From positions 120,951-184,950 of the forward strand of contig JAAEAF010002585.1 in assembly GCA_011037195.1 (NCBI GenBank): 64,000 nucleotides of DNA, written 5' to 3'. Below the pieces are notes generated by a model. It searched no databases and was not told the origin of the DNA. It was given only the letters and a program-made list of their open reading frames with translations. How positions within the stretch are numbered: the stretch's first letter is position 1; each line of letters begins with the position of its first letter. The translations under genes were made by a program, and so were the position numbers. This document shows positions 34,557 to 46,289 of this stretch, one piece after another. The stretch comes from Triatoma infestans. Lineage: Eukaryota > Arthropoda > Insecta > Hemiptera > Reduviidae.

Positions 34557-34743
34557 CTAATTGTTGGCTTATTCGAGACATAATTGAAGATGTTGTAACA
34601 AGATTTCCAAACTTCTCTTAATTTAAGAGAGCCTCTGAAGAAGGCTAACAATGTTTGCCGAAACGTCGGGTTTTAAATAAAAAACACTTACAAATTATTT
34701 GGTGGTTTTTGGAAACTTCCTGGTCGATAAGCCAACACAATTA
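34557..34743 (+). mobile_element. PLE-like short unit, type B
   Basis: Inverted ends around TAATTGTTGGCTTAT (left) and GATAAGCCAACACAATTA (right). The unit holds a hammerhead motif and the phrase CGAAACGTCGGGTTTTAAAT + AAAAAACACTTA shared with 62989-63020. Compact version of the 62258-63119 insert. Confidence 0.6.
34630..34672 (+). ncRNA. Hammerhead ribozyme motif, type B
   Basis: Stem I AGCCT/GGGTT, core CTGAAGA (34635-34641, fits CUGANGA), stem II GGCTAAC-AAT-GTTTGCC with one mismatch, GAAA (34660-34663), then C-GTC with cleavage expected after C34667. Stem III is minimal, as in PLE hammerheads. Seen directly; activity is inferred. Confidence 0.65.
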
Positions 34744-34853
34744 GATACACCTAAAAAATGAATGTTAATCTCAAGAAAATATCTATATGCAGAAAACGGT
34801 ATATAACTCAGAAAAATGAAACAATATCTGCTAATTTGCTTTAGAATAGTATG

Positions 34854-35089
34854 AGGCAAGGGAATAGCTAAGTGGTTAGCATACTGGACTTCCACGCGGA
34901 GGATCCAGGTTCGAGTCCAGCTGTGCTACTCTCAGATTTTTTTTCTTCTTAGGAGCCCCTACAGTTCACTGTCCAGTGATGGACCGTGTTGTCTGTAACG
35001 AGCGAACATTGTCCGGATGCCGGCAGTGCACTGAGAAAGCTCCGGGCGCCAATGACCATAGATGTTGACGCGCCTTAAATTAAAAAAAA
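34854..35089 (+). mobile_element. tRNA-derived SINE, copy 1
   Basis: tRNA-like head with A box TAGCTAAGTGG (34865-34875) and B box GGTTCGAGTCC (34908-34918), then a tRNA-unrelated body (GGACAGTGTTGTCTGTAACG-like) and tail CTTAAATTAAAAAAAAA. Flanked by 9-bp duplications AATAGTATG (34845-34853, 35090-35098). Confidence 0.88.
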
Positions 35090-35609
35090 AATAGTATGTA
35101 GAAGTTGTATCACTTTCAAAGTGAATTCGAAGGTTAAAAAATTTGGTCATGATAGAAATGCTTTATCCAGTACGATTAAAAAAATGCCAAGAAGGTAAAT
35201 GTTTTTCATTTCGTGGTGTTCCGGGTGCCAGTAATAACAGTATTTAGAACTTTGTTGCAGATTATCAATTTTCGGGAAAACTGAAGAATGAAACGTCAAA
35301 CTATATCCAGAAAAATATCCTTATAATATTTGATCAACGGCACGACAATAAAGTAAACAGAACTACTGAAAGAGAATGGTTGAGAGTTTCGAGAAGTATT
35401 CAGAGTCGCTACACCTTGGTCAAATAGGATGTATTAGCATATGAAGATGACCCAAAAAAGCTCTAACAACTGACAGCCATAAAGTTAAAGAAGACGGTCC
35501 TAAACAAGTCATTAAAAGCTTTAGGAGAAGGAAGAGATAAAAGTAAGGATATCGACTTTCTTCCAAAAAGTAATAGAATAGGGTTGGCTATCCAGCCTAT
35601 GCGACCAAT

Positions 35610-38503
35610 CCTTTGAGAAATTTTTGTGGGTGATTAACATCAATTTTATTTTGTCCCACTAGTATAACGGGTAAATACAAAATGGCGAATCCGGCTGATC
35701 CTGTTTTGCCTTCTTTTTCAACAATGGACTGGAAATGCTGAATTTTGTCTTTATAACTCACTTTAATTATATAAAACAGTAAATATTATGTTAGAAGTAA
35801 CTTGATTTTTTGCATTTTTTTTTTTTATAAAAAAAAAGTTTATTGCACAATTTGATATTTTGTAAAATACCTAAGAAGGGAAAATTAGTAAAAGAAAAAA
35901 TCTAAACTAGATTTTTCATAGAAATAATTAGCTATAAATAATTAACCAATCTCAGTGCAGATGTGAAGGTGTCAAATGTGGGCGTGTTCAACATAATTTT
36001 TTTTTTTTCCTTTATTCAATTTATTTACAACCTGTACATATATACATCATGTAAATGTGAATTTCGTGTCACAGACGTGATGCACTGAATCCTTTAGGAC
36101 TCAACGCCACAATCACAGAGGCATGTTGAGAGGAGCCAACCAATGCTGGAACTCTCAGGGAATAAAAAGGGAGCTAGGTGTTTAGGAGGTCGCGTGGCCA
36201 ACGTCGTTTCAAGCGACGTGGAGGATTGTCAGGATGGGTGGAAGATGATAGGGCTTGTGCAGTGGGATTGGGATGAGTCTGAAGGTTATTGTGGAAATTA
36301 AGGAAGCGTGTATGGATTAGCTTATGAACGAAAGGGATATTGAGGTTTTTGTGGAGAGTTGAATTTGAGACATAATAGGGAGCGTTTACAATATGGCGAA
36401 GGACTTTAGATTGAAAGGATTGGATTCTCTGGATGTTGGATTGTTTTGCGGAGCTCCACGGTTCAGCTCCGTAGGTCCAGACAGGTCTCAGCAGTGTTTT
36501 GTATGAAGTCAGTTTGTTTTGTACCTTTATGGTTGATCTCCGTCCAAGCAGTCTTCGCAGTTGTCCATAATGTCTATTTAATTCTTGTCTTTTCAGTCTC
36601 GTATGAGGGTTCCATGTAAGTCGACTGTCTAAATACAGTCCTAGGTAGCGTACTTGCGTGGAAGTCGGTATTTCCTTATTGTTGATTTACGGAAGGGCAA
36701 GTTTGTCTACGTAAAGTGAAAGTAATCTGTTGGCATTTGTCTTCATTAAGTCTTATTTTCCATTTTTTGCACGAAGAAGAGATGAGGTCAAGGTGTTCTT
36801 GGATATGAGGGAAGTTTGAGCAGGATTAGGATTTGTAGATAATATTGCAGTATCATCTGCATAGGTTGTGATCACGGTTTCTGGATGTGTGGGAATATCA
36901 GCAGTGAATACCGTGTACAAGACAGGGCCAAGGATGCTTCCTTGTGGTACGCCGGCGTGAATGGGTTTGATGTCGGAGAACTCAATGGCACTTAACTCTG
37001 AAGTAGCGATCCGTCAGATAGGACTGAAGGATTTGGTAATATGGGGTAGGAAAGAATTGCTTTAGTTTATATAACAGCCCTGGGTGCCATACCCTGTCGA
37101 AAGCCTGAGTTACGTCCAGGAAGGCACCCAGGCAGAAACTCTTTTTTTCTAAAGCGGAGGATATTTTGTCCACGAATCTGAAGCATTGCTGTATGGTGGA
37201 GTGCTGGGAGCGGAACCAAATTGGTGATAAGGAATAATATTTTGGGATTCTAGAATTGGGATAATGCCTTAAGGAGTAGTTTTTCGAGGATCTTAGATAG
37301 CAAGGGGAGGAGACTAATCGGTCTATAGGAGGATATGTCACTAGGATTTTTATGAGGTTTGGGAGTTAGGGAATAGAGGGTATGAGAGTAATTAGGGAAT
37401 ATTTCGATTGAATGGGAAAGTGAATGGTGCGCAATACAGAGTTGTAAATTGTGGTTAGGAACACTATGGCCTTTCGGGGAAGGTGGCGGATAATCTCTGA
37501 AGTAATAAGATCATGCCCTGGGGATTTTTTTAGAGGGATATGGTCAGTGAGGGATTTCACTTCGGAAGGATGAAAAGGTTTTGGAGGAGGTTCTAGAGGA
37601 TGAGGTATAATTAGATTTTCCATGACTTGATTCATGTGTGCTGGATTGTTTTGGTCAGGATGAGGTGTAAAGGTTTTCTCCAAGTGATTGGCAAATAAAC
37701 TGGATTTTTCTTTGTCGCAACTGACCCAAGATCCATCTTCTGAACGAATGGGCGTAGGGATAGTGTGGTATTTTAGGATTTTTCTGGTAGCTTACCAGAG
37801 GGAATTGTCGTCGGTGGAAAGTGATTCCAAATATTTATCATATTGAGAGGAACGGTAGGATATTAATTGTTCACGCAGGAAATTGGTTAATTGGTTAAAA
37901 GTTCTGTTGGTAAGGAGTTGTACAGCATTTTCAACTTCGTCTGCAGATTTGAGAGAGATTTTAAGATTTAATGAGTTTTCGAGGAAAATTTTGAAGTAGT
38001 TCCAATTGATAGGACTTTGTATTAGGCGAGGTTTCGTGGGTTTAAGGATAGGTGTAATATTCAGGGTGAGGAGCACAGGAGAGTGGCCTGAGGGCTCATT
38101 ATAATAATTCTAAATTTCTGATTGGCCTAAATTACACACCCTATATTTGACCCCCTTCACTTCTACATTATGATTGGTTATTTATATACAGCTACTTATT
38201 TCTATGAAAAATCAAGTTTAGAATTTTTTAAACAATTTTCCTTAAGTAGATATTTTATAAATTATCAAATTGTGCAATAAAAATTTTTAATGAAAAAAAA
38301 AAATCAAGTTATTTATAACATAGTATTTACTGCTTCATTAATGTGAGCTATAAAGAAAAAAGCCAGAATTTTCATTCCATTGTTGAAAAAGAAGGTAAAA
38401 AAGAATTAGCCGGAAACGCAAGATCCGCCATTTTATATTTCACCGTTATACTAGTGGGACAAAATAAAATTGATGTTAATCACCCACAAAAATTTCTCAA
38501 AGG
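35610..38503. mobile_element. Long-TIR DNA element split by a jockey LINE
   Basis: Arms 35610-35997 and about 38098-38503 are inverted repeats of each other over nearly 400 bp. Shared blocks: CCTTTGAGAAATTTTTGTGG, GTGATTAACATCAATTTTAT and GTCCCACTAGTATAACGG. AAT flanks both sides, a possible 3-bp duplication. No transposase. Without the LINE it is a roughly 800-bp foldback element. Confidence 0.75.
35998..38097 (-). pseudogene. Jockey-type LINE, degenerate, nested
   Basis: Minus strand, high to low: a region with LPRTYNSSQYDKYLESLSTD-like text (near 37850), KKSPGHDLITSEIIRHLPRK (RT motif 1, near 37520), FCLGAFLDVTQAFDRVWHPG (motif A, 37130), SILGPVLYTVFTADIP (motif B, about 36940), VITTYADDTAILSTN (motif C, 36852-36863) and, about 36600, YLGLYLDSRLTWNPHTRLKR, all jockey-like. 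Several frameshifts and stops. 3' end at about 36000 next to a T tract on + (A tail). Body and tail place the insertion at the centre of the foldback element. Confidence 0.85.
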
Positions 38504-38989
38504 AATTCACAATTTTCGGTTAAAAAACTTTTCAATGACCTGGAGTTTGTTATTCATTATATTTTATTATTCTTAATGTTATGTATGTCGCGCAGTCCAC
38601 GAAATATTGTAAGAGTAAAGATGGAAATCTAAGCTACAGTTAATTCAATCAAAATCTAGTTTCTCGCAACAACATAAAAAAAGGAATCAAACTAATTATT
38701 AGGATAATTAAACAAAAACATTATAGAAAGTAGAAGCGTTAATCTAGAGACACTGTATAAATTCAATTAGAAAAAGAAATAGAATATGGAAATGTAGATT
38801 TAATTATAAAATAAAAATCAAAATTAGATGGACATAAAACTAATTTAAGTAAACATAAAATTAATTAGAGAGATTAACCTTAATAAAAATGACTTTTTTG
38901 AGGAAACCCCATACACTCATCCCTACTCAAAACTTCATTAATGAACTTCTCGAACAAAATGTCAAATAAAAGTGATAGGACTCTGTATT

Positions 38990-40860
38990 CATAGTTAGTG
39001 TGCCAAATTTAAAGAAATCCGTTGGTGTTTTTATGGCGAAAAACGTAGAAAAAACTGTTCAGTAAAAACACATTTGATTTTCTTCAAACTTGGAATTTCA
39101 ACAACATATTTTATTAATAATACAACTAATTAATATTATTTAGATGACAGAATTGTATGGTAAAAAATTGAATATATTGGCTCTTGCTTAGGTCCCCTTC
39201 TCTTTAATTTATATATTAATGACATTCAGTCTATTTTCCACGACATTAAATTTCAACTGTACGCAGACGATCTGAAAATTTTTAAATCTATTAAAAATGA
39301 GAGTGATACAGATATTTTACAACAAAATATCAACAAATTAGTCGAATTAGTGTGAAAAAAATTTCCTCAGACTAAATGTAAATAAATGTTCTGTGATGAA
39401 CTACTACAGAGGAAACAGGAAAATTCACTCTGATTACAAAATTTGCGACACTGCATTACAGGTTACTAATGCATTTGAAGATCTCGATGTAAATTTTGAC
39501 TCTTCACTCGCTTTCACTAACCATATCGGCAAGATACGTCACAAATCTCTAAAGACCATCGGTTTTTTGAGCAGACCATTAAATATTTCAAAAAAATCTC
39601 TTCCATACGTAATCTTTACTGCTCCTGAGTAAGATCTCAATTAGAATACGCATCAGTGATCTGGTCACCATATTACAAACTCTTTTCTGGCTCCATTGAA
39701 AAAATTCAAAACAAATTTCTCAGAATGGTTGCATCCAGAATAGGACTGCATTATAAAGATACAGACTATGAGAATTTGCTCAGTTTCCTCAATTTGAACA
39801 CTCTTTCTAATAGAAGACAACATTTCGATATCCTTTTCCTTTCCAAAATAATAAACAATGAAATAGCCTGTACTGATATCCTATCCCTAATTAATATATC
39901 AATGTCCCTTCCTATAATACTCGTAATATCCTTCCCTTTGAAATAAGTCACCAAAGATATAATTATCAAATAATATTCTAACATAAATAGAGTTATGAAT
40001 AACTGTAACCAGCAGAGCAGTAGAATTGATATTTTCTCCATGAACTGCAGTTCAGTTAGAAAAATATTAAAACAACTCAGAAAATTATTATTTAATTATT
40101 TATTAATTAAATGTGTCTAGTTTTTCACAGTTTTACTATAATTACTCAAAAATGATTTGTTGACTTTTATATATGTGAGTAAATATTATATTTTTAAAAT
40201 GAGACTCTTAACTTTCTTAATAGCTTTTCTTAATTAAAATTTCATATCTATTTTATCTCTATTTTATTTTTCTAAACATTTTCAATTTTTAGGATAGTTT
40301 CTGTTTATTAAGAATTTTGTTTTCCAAATGTGATTTTATGTTAAATTGTATTATAAAATGTTTATTATATATGACAATAATAATTTTGTTATAGTGTACA
40401 GAGTTTATATGTATGTAAGTAGCCTATTAGTTTAAATAGTATATTGATAGCTTAGATGTTTATTATTTTTTGTAAGTGCTAGGCTTCAGCCTGTATGTAT
40501 AAAATAAATAAATAAACTGAAATAGCACTTTAGAGGAAAACCTAACCCCACCCCTCCCTCAAAAGTGCCCTTAAATGAATTTCCCCAGAGAAATGTTTCT
40601 AATAAAAGTTGTAAATCTTTGTATGTGTAGTTGATGTACCATGTTTGAAGAAAATCGTTAAAAAGTAAGAAAGAGGAAAATCGAGAAAATTGCAAAAAAG
40701 TAAAAAAAAACATTCCATAAAGTGGTATTTCCGGTTAAGTAATTTTATTCTATTGTATATATAATATTAATTAATTAATGTGTTGCTGCCGAAATTCCAA
40801 GTTTGAAGAAAATCGGTTTACCTTTTTTACTAATTATATTTCGGAGGTACTTATGATGTA
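38990..40860 (-). mobile_element. CCGGAAGT-family repeat (reverse), split by a LINE
   Basis: Left piece 38990-39175 (TTTGATTTTCTTCAAACTTG, TTATTTAGATGACAGAATTG on +) and right piece 40510-40860 (AACTGAAATAGCACTTTAGA, CTTAAATGAATTTCC, GTATTTCCGGTTAA). In intact copies these blocks are contiguous, so the LINE between them is a later insertion. Confidence 0.7.
39180..40512 (+). pseudogene. 5'-truncated jockey/CR1-like LINE, nested
   Basis: GPLLFNLYINDIQSIF, FQLYADDLKIFKSI (active site at 39257-39272), RLNVNKCSVMNYYRGNR then SLAFTNHIGKIRHKSLKTIG and ASVIWSPYYKL, KIQNKFLRMVASRIG, with stops and frameshifts. AT-rich 3' UTR ending in an (AAAT)n tail near 40498-40512. Endonuclease and first RT motifs are absent. 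Confidence 0.8.
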
Positions 40861-41344
40861 TATTATTAATAAATAATAAATTAATCAATAAAAACTATGT
40901 AAACTTCAATAAGGGTAAAAGGGTTTCGTTTTTTTTTTACTTATTTTCATTTAATAATTACATTTTTTTTAAGAAAAATTATCCCGCCGAGATTTAATGA
41001 AGCAAATAATTTTTATTGTTTGTGTTATGCAAATTTATGAAGAAAAATAAAACAACATTTCATGTCTTGTGGCACTTTTAAACTAGACAGAGAAAATACA
41101 AATTAAGCCAATCTGTCTCTGACAGAATAATCTGTTGTTTGCATAATTCCCAAGAAAACAATGCCACTCCAACTTGGACAACGTTAATCTCTCCATCTTG
41201 TCTACTATTCTTTTTTTTTTTACTTTATTTTTTCAAGGTACACAGCATATTTTCAAATTATCAGATTATTAATAATACGTTGTAAGTTCACTTATTGTAA
41301 TGATGTCATATTTTCGAAATTAAGTGATGTTTTGGTTCGTAGCT

Positions 41345-41480
41345 GTAGGATATCTAAAGAGGATAAAGAAAAAACAGAGTTCGTTCCCAGATCCTCTTTG
41401 GTGCCTAAATCCTATCTGCTCTTCAGAGATAAAATTTTGACTCACTACGCAATCACTCAGTTGCTTATTAAAAATATTAG
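41345..41480 (-). pseudogene. LINE RT fragment (motif 2-like), reverse
   Basis: The minus strand gives FISEEQIGFRHQRGSGNEL, resembling the QFGFR..RG...A block of LINE RTs. Opposite in orientation to the fragment at 41585, implying rearrangement. Confidence 0.5.
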
Positions 41481-41584
41481 TTAATATTTTAACTAAATTA
41501 TTAACAAGACTTAAGCAGAAATTCTAACCTGAATTTTCTGAACAACAAATTAATATACTATCAGAACAGAACGTACGTTCAATT

Positions 41585-42065
41585 TTATTATACCCGGCTC
41601 CTGTCTAGTCAAACACTTGTCTACTAATTATGGAAAATTACAAAGAATCCAAAACAAATGCCTCGGATTGGTTGGATCTTTTCCCAGATGGACACCTATC
41701 GATTATATGCATACTGCACTTGATGTTGCCAGCGTATCAACTTTTACTTATAATCATACCCAAAAATTCATCACCTCTCATGAAAATAACCTATGCTCCA
41801 TAGCAAACATTGTTAACTACAATCTAAGTTCTTTGGATTCTACAAAATATAAGCATAAGAGGCTTAAGCACATTCTGCTTTAATTTATTGTGTAGATAAG
41901 TTTTTTTTTAGTATATTTTTTCCTTATATAATCTATTAAAGTTTTTTTAATTTGTGTAAATAGGAAAGCTTGTAGAGTGTACACAGGAGCCTGAAACCTC
42001 TTTCTTTCAGCTGTATAGTTTTTATGATTTTATTTGTAAATAAACTTATTTTATTCCTATTAACA
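41585..42065 (+). pseudogene. LINE RT C-terminal fragment
   Basis: YGKLQRIQNKCLGLVGSFPR then WTPIDYMHTALDVASV. This thumb motif (xLQ..QNK.L......P..T....LH..L) is typical of jockey LINEs. The 88-residue frame ends at 41883 and an AT-rich 3' UTR with AAATAAACTTATT follows. Confidence 0.7.
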
Positions 42066-42454
42066 AGAGCTGTTACTCCAACATTTAGTGGGCTCAAGAG
42101 GAACAACCTTTTTTTTTTATTATATATCATTTTCATTTCAGTTTTCTTTTAGGTACTTTCTCTTTCGAAAGTAAAAAGTTTCTACAGAAAGTTTTGGGGA
42201 TGCAAATTATTGCACTCAATACAGATCCCACCAGGGACAACAGATTACCCTTAAAATAAATTAAAAAGCTTGGGAAAGTTGTGACTCGAGAATTTTGGAA
42301 AATAATGACGCTTTGGGAAAAGTAATTGTACTTGGTAGCACCTAAGGGAAATTGTGCCAACATTCACGCAACAGATATCAAAACCGTAGTAGTCTGTTGG
42401 AAATATTGCCACCAAACAAATAATTCTTCACAATTTATGTTAAGATACTTAGCC

Positions 42455-42640
42455 TCACTGGTTTCATAGTTGTTGTGGTTGGTTCTGCAGAGCTGGAAAG
42501 CATCAGAGACATTTCTCCCTGTTTTGACAAAAACAACCTGATGATGGACGGACGCCCGAAACCGGTCGATGAACACAAAAAGAAGCAGGCTATCACGGAA
42601 AATATCTATGAAAATAATTCTTCTATTGAAGGACAAAGTT
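42455..42640 (+). mobile_element. PLE-derived unit, type A fragment
   Basis: GGTTGGTTCTGCAGAGCTGG, AAAGCATCAGAGACATTT, a complete hammerhead, then GAAGCAGGCTATCACGGAAA. Shares GATACTTAGCCTCACTGG (42447-42464) with the flank of the PLE at 51680. Confidence 0.7.
42533..42572 (+). ncRNA. Hammerhead ribozyme motif, type A (best preserved)
   Basis: Core CTGATGA (42538-42544), stem II GGACG-GA-CGCCC with one mismatch, GAAA (42558-42561), short stem III CCGG, GTC with cleavage expected after C42567, then GATG. Stem I CAAC/GATG has one mismatch; sister copies have CATC/GATG. All conserved core bases are present. Confidence 0.75.
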
Positions 42641-43785
42641 GTTTTAAAATACAATGTGTTTATGCGTAAGCTCCCAAGGGAAATTGTTCTTCAGAATGTG
42701 GCCATCTTTTCTACTATTCATGAAGTTTTTTTTTTTTTGTACCATTACTAAAATTATTACAGAAGAGCAGAGAGGATTTTTTGTGGGATATTATGTTCGG
42801 GGGTTGTTTTGTTAAATGTTAGTATATCAACTTAAACCTTAATCATACGTCATGATTAATGGGAAGCAGGAAATATACTAGTACTTATAAAGTAAAAACA
42901 TGTAAATAAATAACCTTAAAACATGGTTAGATTTAGAGAAATTCGTTCATGGACCCCCATTAAAGAATAAACAACATTGTCATAAATCTGATGACACTGC
43001 TGCTATCTGGTATTTCAAACACAACATAGCAATTAAAATTTAACTATTCTGCAGTAGGTCTCTCACTTGCTTGGTGGGTTGGTTGTGGGGACCTGTGACT
43101 TGTTCTTTTCAGAGTATACACTGAAATATTAATGGACTCCACTTCTTTCTCTCGCTTTTAGAGAAGCACCATCTAAGTCTACTTCTTCAATGGCTTCATT
43201 TCTCTCCTATCTCCATTAGTTCACATACTACCAAACACACAAGCTTCTATGTGGAAGAGAAAGAGGTAAAGCCTTGCCACTTCTATTTTATACATGTACC
43301 AAGTGTGAGAGAAAGGTCGAACATAGTGTTGCAGACAACTTTTTTTTCCATTCACTACTTGTTCTCATTTTCAAGTCCACAACGTGTGGTCATTTACAGG
43401 ATGTACAGTGTTAATGTTTCAGTAAGCCTTGTGAAACATCGCCCTATTTTAATAATTACAATCCTAATGACCTATATATCTACTTTATACTCTAGCATAG
43501 TTTAAATTTACCTAGCCTCTTACAATGAGAAACACTATACAAAATGAAGCTATTTTAGGTGCTACACTAAACAAAAAGTGTAGTTTATGTTTTATCTTTT
43601 GATGAAAACGATAAACCAGAGAAAACAATTTGTATAAGCCAATCCTACCATCTATCGGTTCGACACAGAAACCGAGCCTCTAGAAAAATTACTTTTCTTT
43701 TTTGACAAATTTATTTTTGTGAATATTTTTGCTTCTTTATGTACAATAATTTCAAGCACTAATAACCTCTTGAAATTATTTTATT
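42640..43785. other. Spacer, nothing recognised
   Basis: No supported coding or repeat feature. Confidence 0.4.
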
Positions 43786-43789
43786 CAAT

Positions 43790-43940
43790 TTGTCTCTCTC
43801 TTACTGTTTGTAACATATTTTGAGGTCTTCTGAATCAGAAAAAAAATTCCAGTGAGTGGATGTGCAGATGTGTATGTTTGTTCGAATAAATATCTCAAAC
43901 ATAAAAAAATCAAGCTCAAATTTGACATTCCTTATCCTTA
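43790..43940 (+). repeat. Decayed terminus of the CCGGAAGT family
   Basis: TCTCTCTTACTGTTTGTAAC, TTTTGAGGTCTTCTGAAT and GATGTGTATGTTTGTTCGAA follow the order of the 54972-55205 copy. Confidence 0.45.
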
Positions 43941-43944
43941 TCCT

Positions 43945-45220
43945 CTCATCACAATCCTCTTGCCCGTCTTCTTTCGACCCAAATCCTCCTTGACAATCCC
44001 TGACGAATGGAATGTCAAAGATTAGGAGACTTGCTCACAGAAGATAACTAACTTTAACAATATTTACTAGGAGTGCTTCCACTGGGTAGTTTCTCCTCTC
44101 TTGTGTTTTATGGTTATTCACATACATACTTACTTGTGGCACTTATGCTATTGTAAATAATAATATAAAAAAAAATGCAATCAAAACATTTAGTACAGTT
44201 TAAATAATCAAATTGTAACTTCTTATTTTTTAACATCCAATTTCACGATAACAAAGCTTTAATTGTGTAATACATTTTTCTTTTTAGAAAGAGACATGTG
44301 GAAAATTAGTGACTATAATGAGTTAACGTTCGTAATTCAAACCAAGCTTGAATCAGGCAAATAGAGAATGAAGACCCTCTACCCTAGAGAAATAACAAGT
44401 TGATACGAATAGAGAGTTATTTTTTGTTTTTGTTTTATTTATTCAACAATTTTCTGAAAATAAATAATATTATAGTTGAATTTCATGTTTATAAATAGAC
44501 TTTTATAGCCATACAGACTGTTTATATATGTTGTTTATTTATTTGAAATGTATTAATAAAAAGCTTACTTCTGGGACCTCCCAGGAGCAATCAAAAGGTA
44601 CAGATTGGGAGAGTTCTATATTTTTTTTTTTAAGCAAAAGAAAGGTTAATGATTAAATTGCAAATAAAATATAAACCTTGGTAAAACCAAGATGAAGTCG
44701 GTGCCTTTTTTTTTTTAAATCTTTCGTTATACTTTTAAGTTATTCATTCATTCCTTTCTGGCCCAGTTCAAATTAAAATCTTTTTTTTCTTTTCTTTTTT
44801 TTTTTTAATTGTCCTTTCTTTAGCCGTTCATTTATTGCAAAGGTTGGGAAACAGTAATGACTTCTGATGGTGCTACTTTTAATTGAATTTCCATCATCTT
44901 CCTTTAAACTTATGAAGGCATTAGTAATTATTTCTTTTTATTTTCATTACTTATTAATGAATTACTTTGAACCACTATTGCAAACAAAAAAAAAAAGAAA
45001 AAAAGAAAGATGAAATCTGCAAAATTAAAATGAAAACCCTTTTTGCATTTAACAGAATATATAATGGGAAAGAATGTTTAATATTAGTAAAGATAATTTG
45101 ATAGGAAAATACTATTGAGAGTAGGGGGTAAACTTAACAATGAATTTTCTCGAAATAATAGTTGAAATACATGTGAATTTTTTTTTTATATGTATTGGAA
45201 GTTAAAAATCTTAAAAAAGA
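43945..45220. other. AT-rich spacer, nothing recognised
   Basis: Long T tracts (44625-44810) and A-rich runs. No supported feature. Confidence 0.4.
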
Positions 45221-45221
45221 A

Positions 45222-45440
45222 GGAAGGGATTAGCTTAGTGGTAGCACGTTGGACTTCCACGCGAAGGTCCTGGGTTCGAGTCCAATGTACCCCTTAGATT
45301 TTTTGTTCATAGAAGCCTCTACAGTTCACAGTTCTGTCATGGACAGTGTTGTCTGTAACGAAAGAAAGATGGCATGCAGTACACTGAGAAGGCTCCGAGC
45401 GCCATTGACCCTCACAGATGTTGACGTGCTTTAATTAAAC
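45222..45440 (+). mobile_element. tRNA-derived SINE, copy 2
   Basis: Head GGGATTAGCTTAGTGGTAGC, anticodon-loop position CTTCCAC, B box GGTTCGAGTCC (45273-45283). Body with GGACAGTGTTGTCTGTAACG, then GCTCCGAGCGCCATTGACC and a TTAATTAAA tail. Same family as copy 1. Confidence 0.85.
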
Positions 45441-45449
45441 CAAATATAC

Positions 45450-46285
45450 ATAAATAAATAAATCTTGGTAGCCTTTCTTGAGACAATCAAGAAAAACTGA
45501 AGAAGAAACGTGTATATTGTGTGTTACCGGAGTACATGCAGGCACAAATAGGGAAGAAATTAAAATAAACAAAACAAACAACCATGAAATACAATCTAGT
45601 AGCAGTTTATTTATTGAGTTAGGAAACACATAGAAATTACTAGAAACTAACAATATATATATATATAATTAAGAACACAAATGAAAATACTAATGAAAAG
45701 AAATAACAAGAGTTCCCAATCAGTTTACTAAAGAGAATAAAACACTTTAATTACTTATTTAGCACAAAGCTAACATAAGAAGTAAACAACAGAGTTTTTT
45801 CAATACGAGACTAACTACACAGAATCGCCATCGATCCCTTTCGAATCTCCCATTAATCGATGTTTGATCATTGTTTCTCTTTGATCTTTATTTCTTATTT
45901 ATAATAATATAGGCAGTTAACAACTGTAAGTGAACTTGTGTTAGGTTATCAAGTGGGACACCAGAAAGTTCTGGTGCTTCTTAGTAAACAACATGCTCAT
46001 TAATGAGTTTGATATAACAAAAAATCAGGTGTGAATCACTCATACGGCTTTCTATTACTGCAGTTAATATAATTATTATAAAATGGACAAATTTTAATTA
46101 AAGTTGGGGTACATGTTGATTAGAGTACCCTATTCAACTTTTATTTGTAAACCCTATTAAACAGAATTTGTTTACAATATAATCCAGAAGAGAGTGCCTA
46201 TATATTACAACACAAAAAAAAATTCGAATAATATTTAAAATATAATCCTACAAACATTCACAACACATCCTAAAATGAATTTTTC
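45450..46285. other. AT-rich spacer, nothing recognised
   Basis: No supported feature. Confidence 0.4.
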
Positions 46286-46289
46286 CGGA

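Noticed and set aside
34861..34930. Apparent tRNA gene (A and B boxes, TTCC in the anticodon loop)
   Set aside because: The head continues into a repeated 3' body with A-rich tail and target duplications, and the stems do not all close. It is a SINE.
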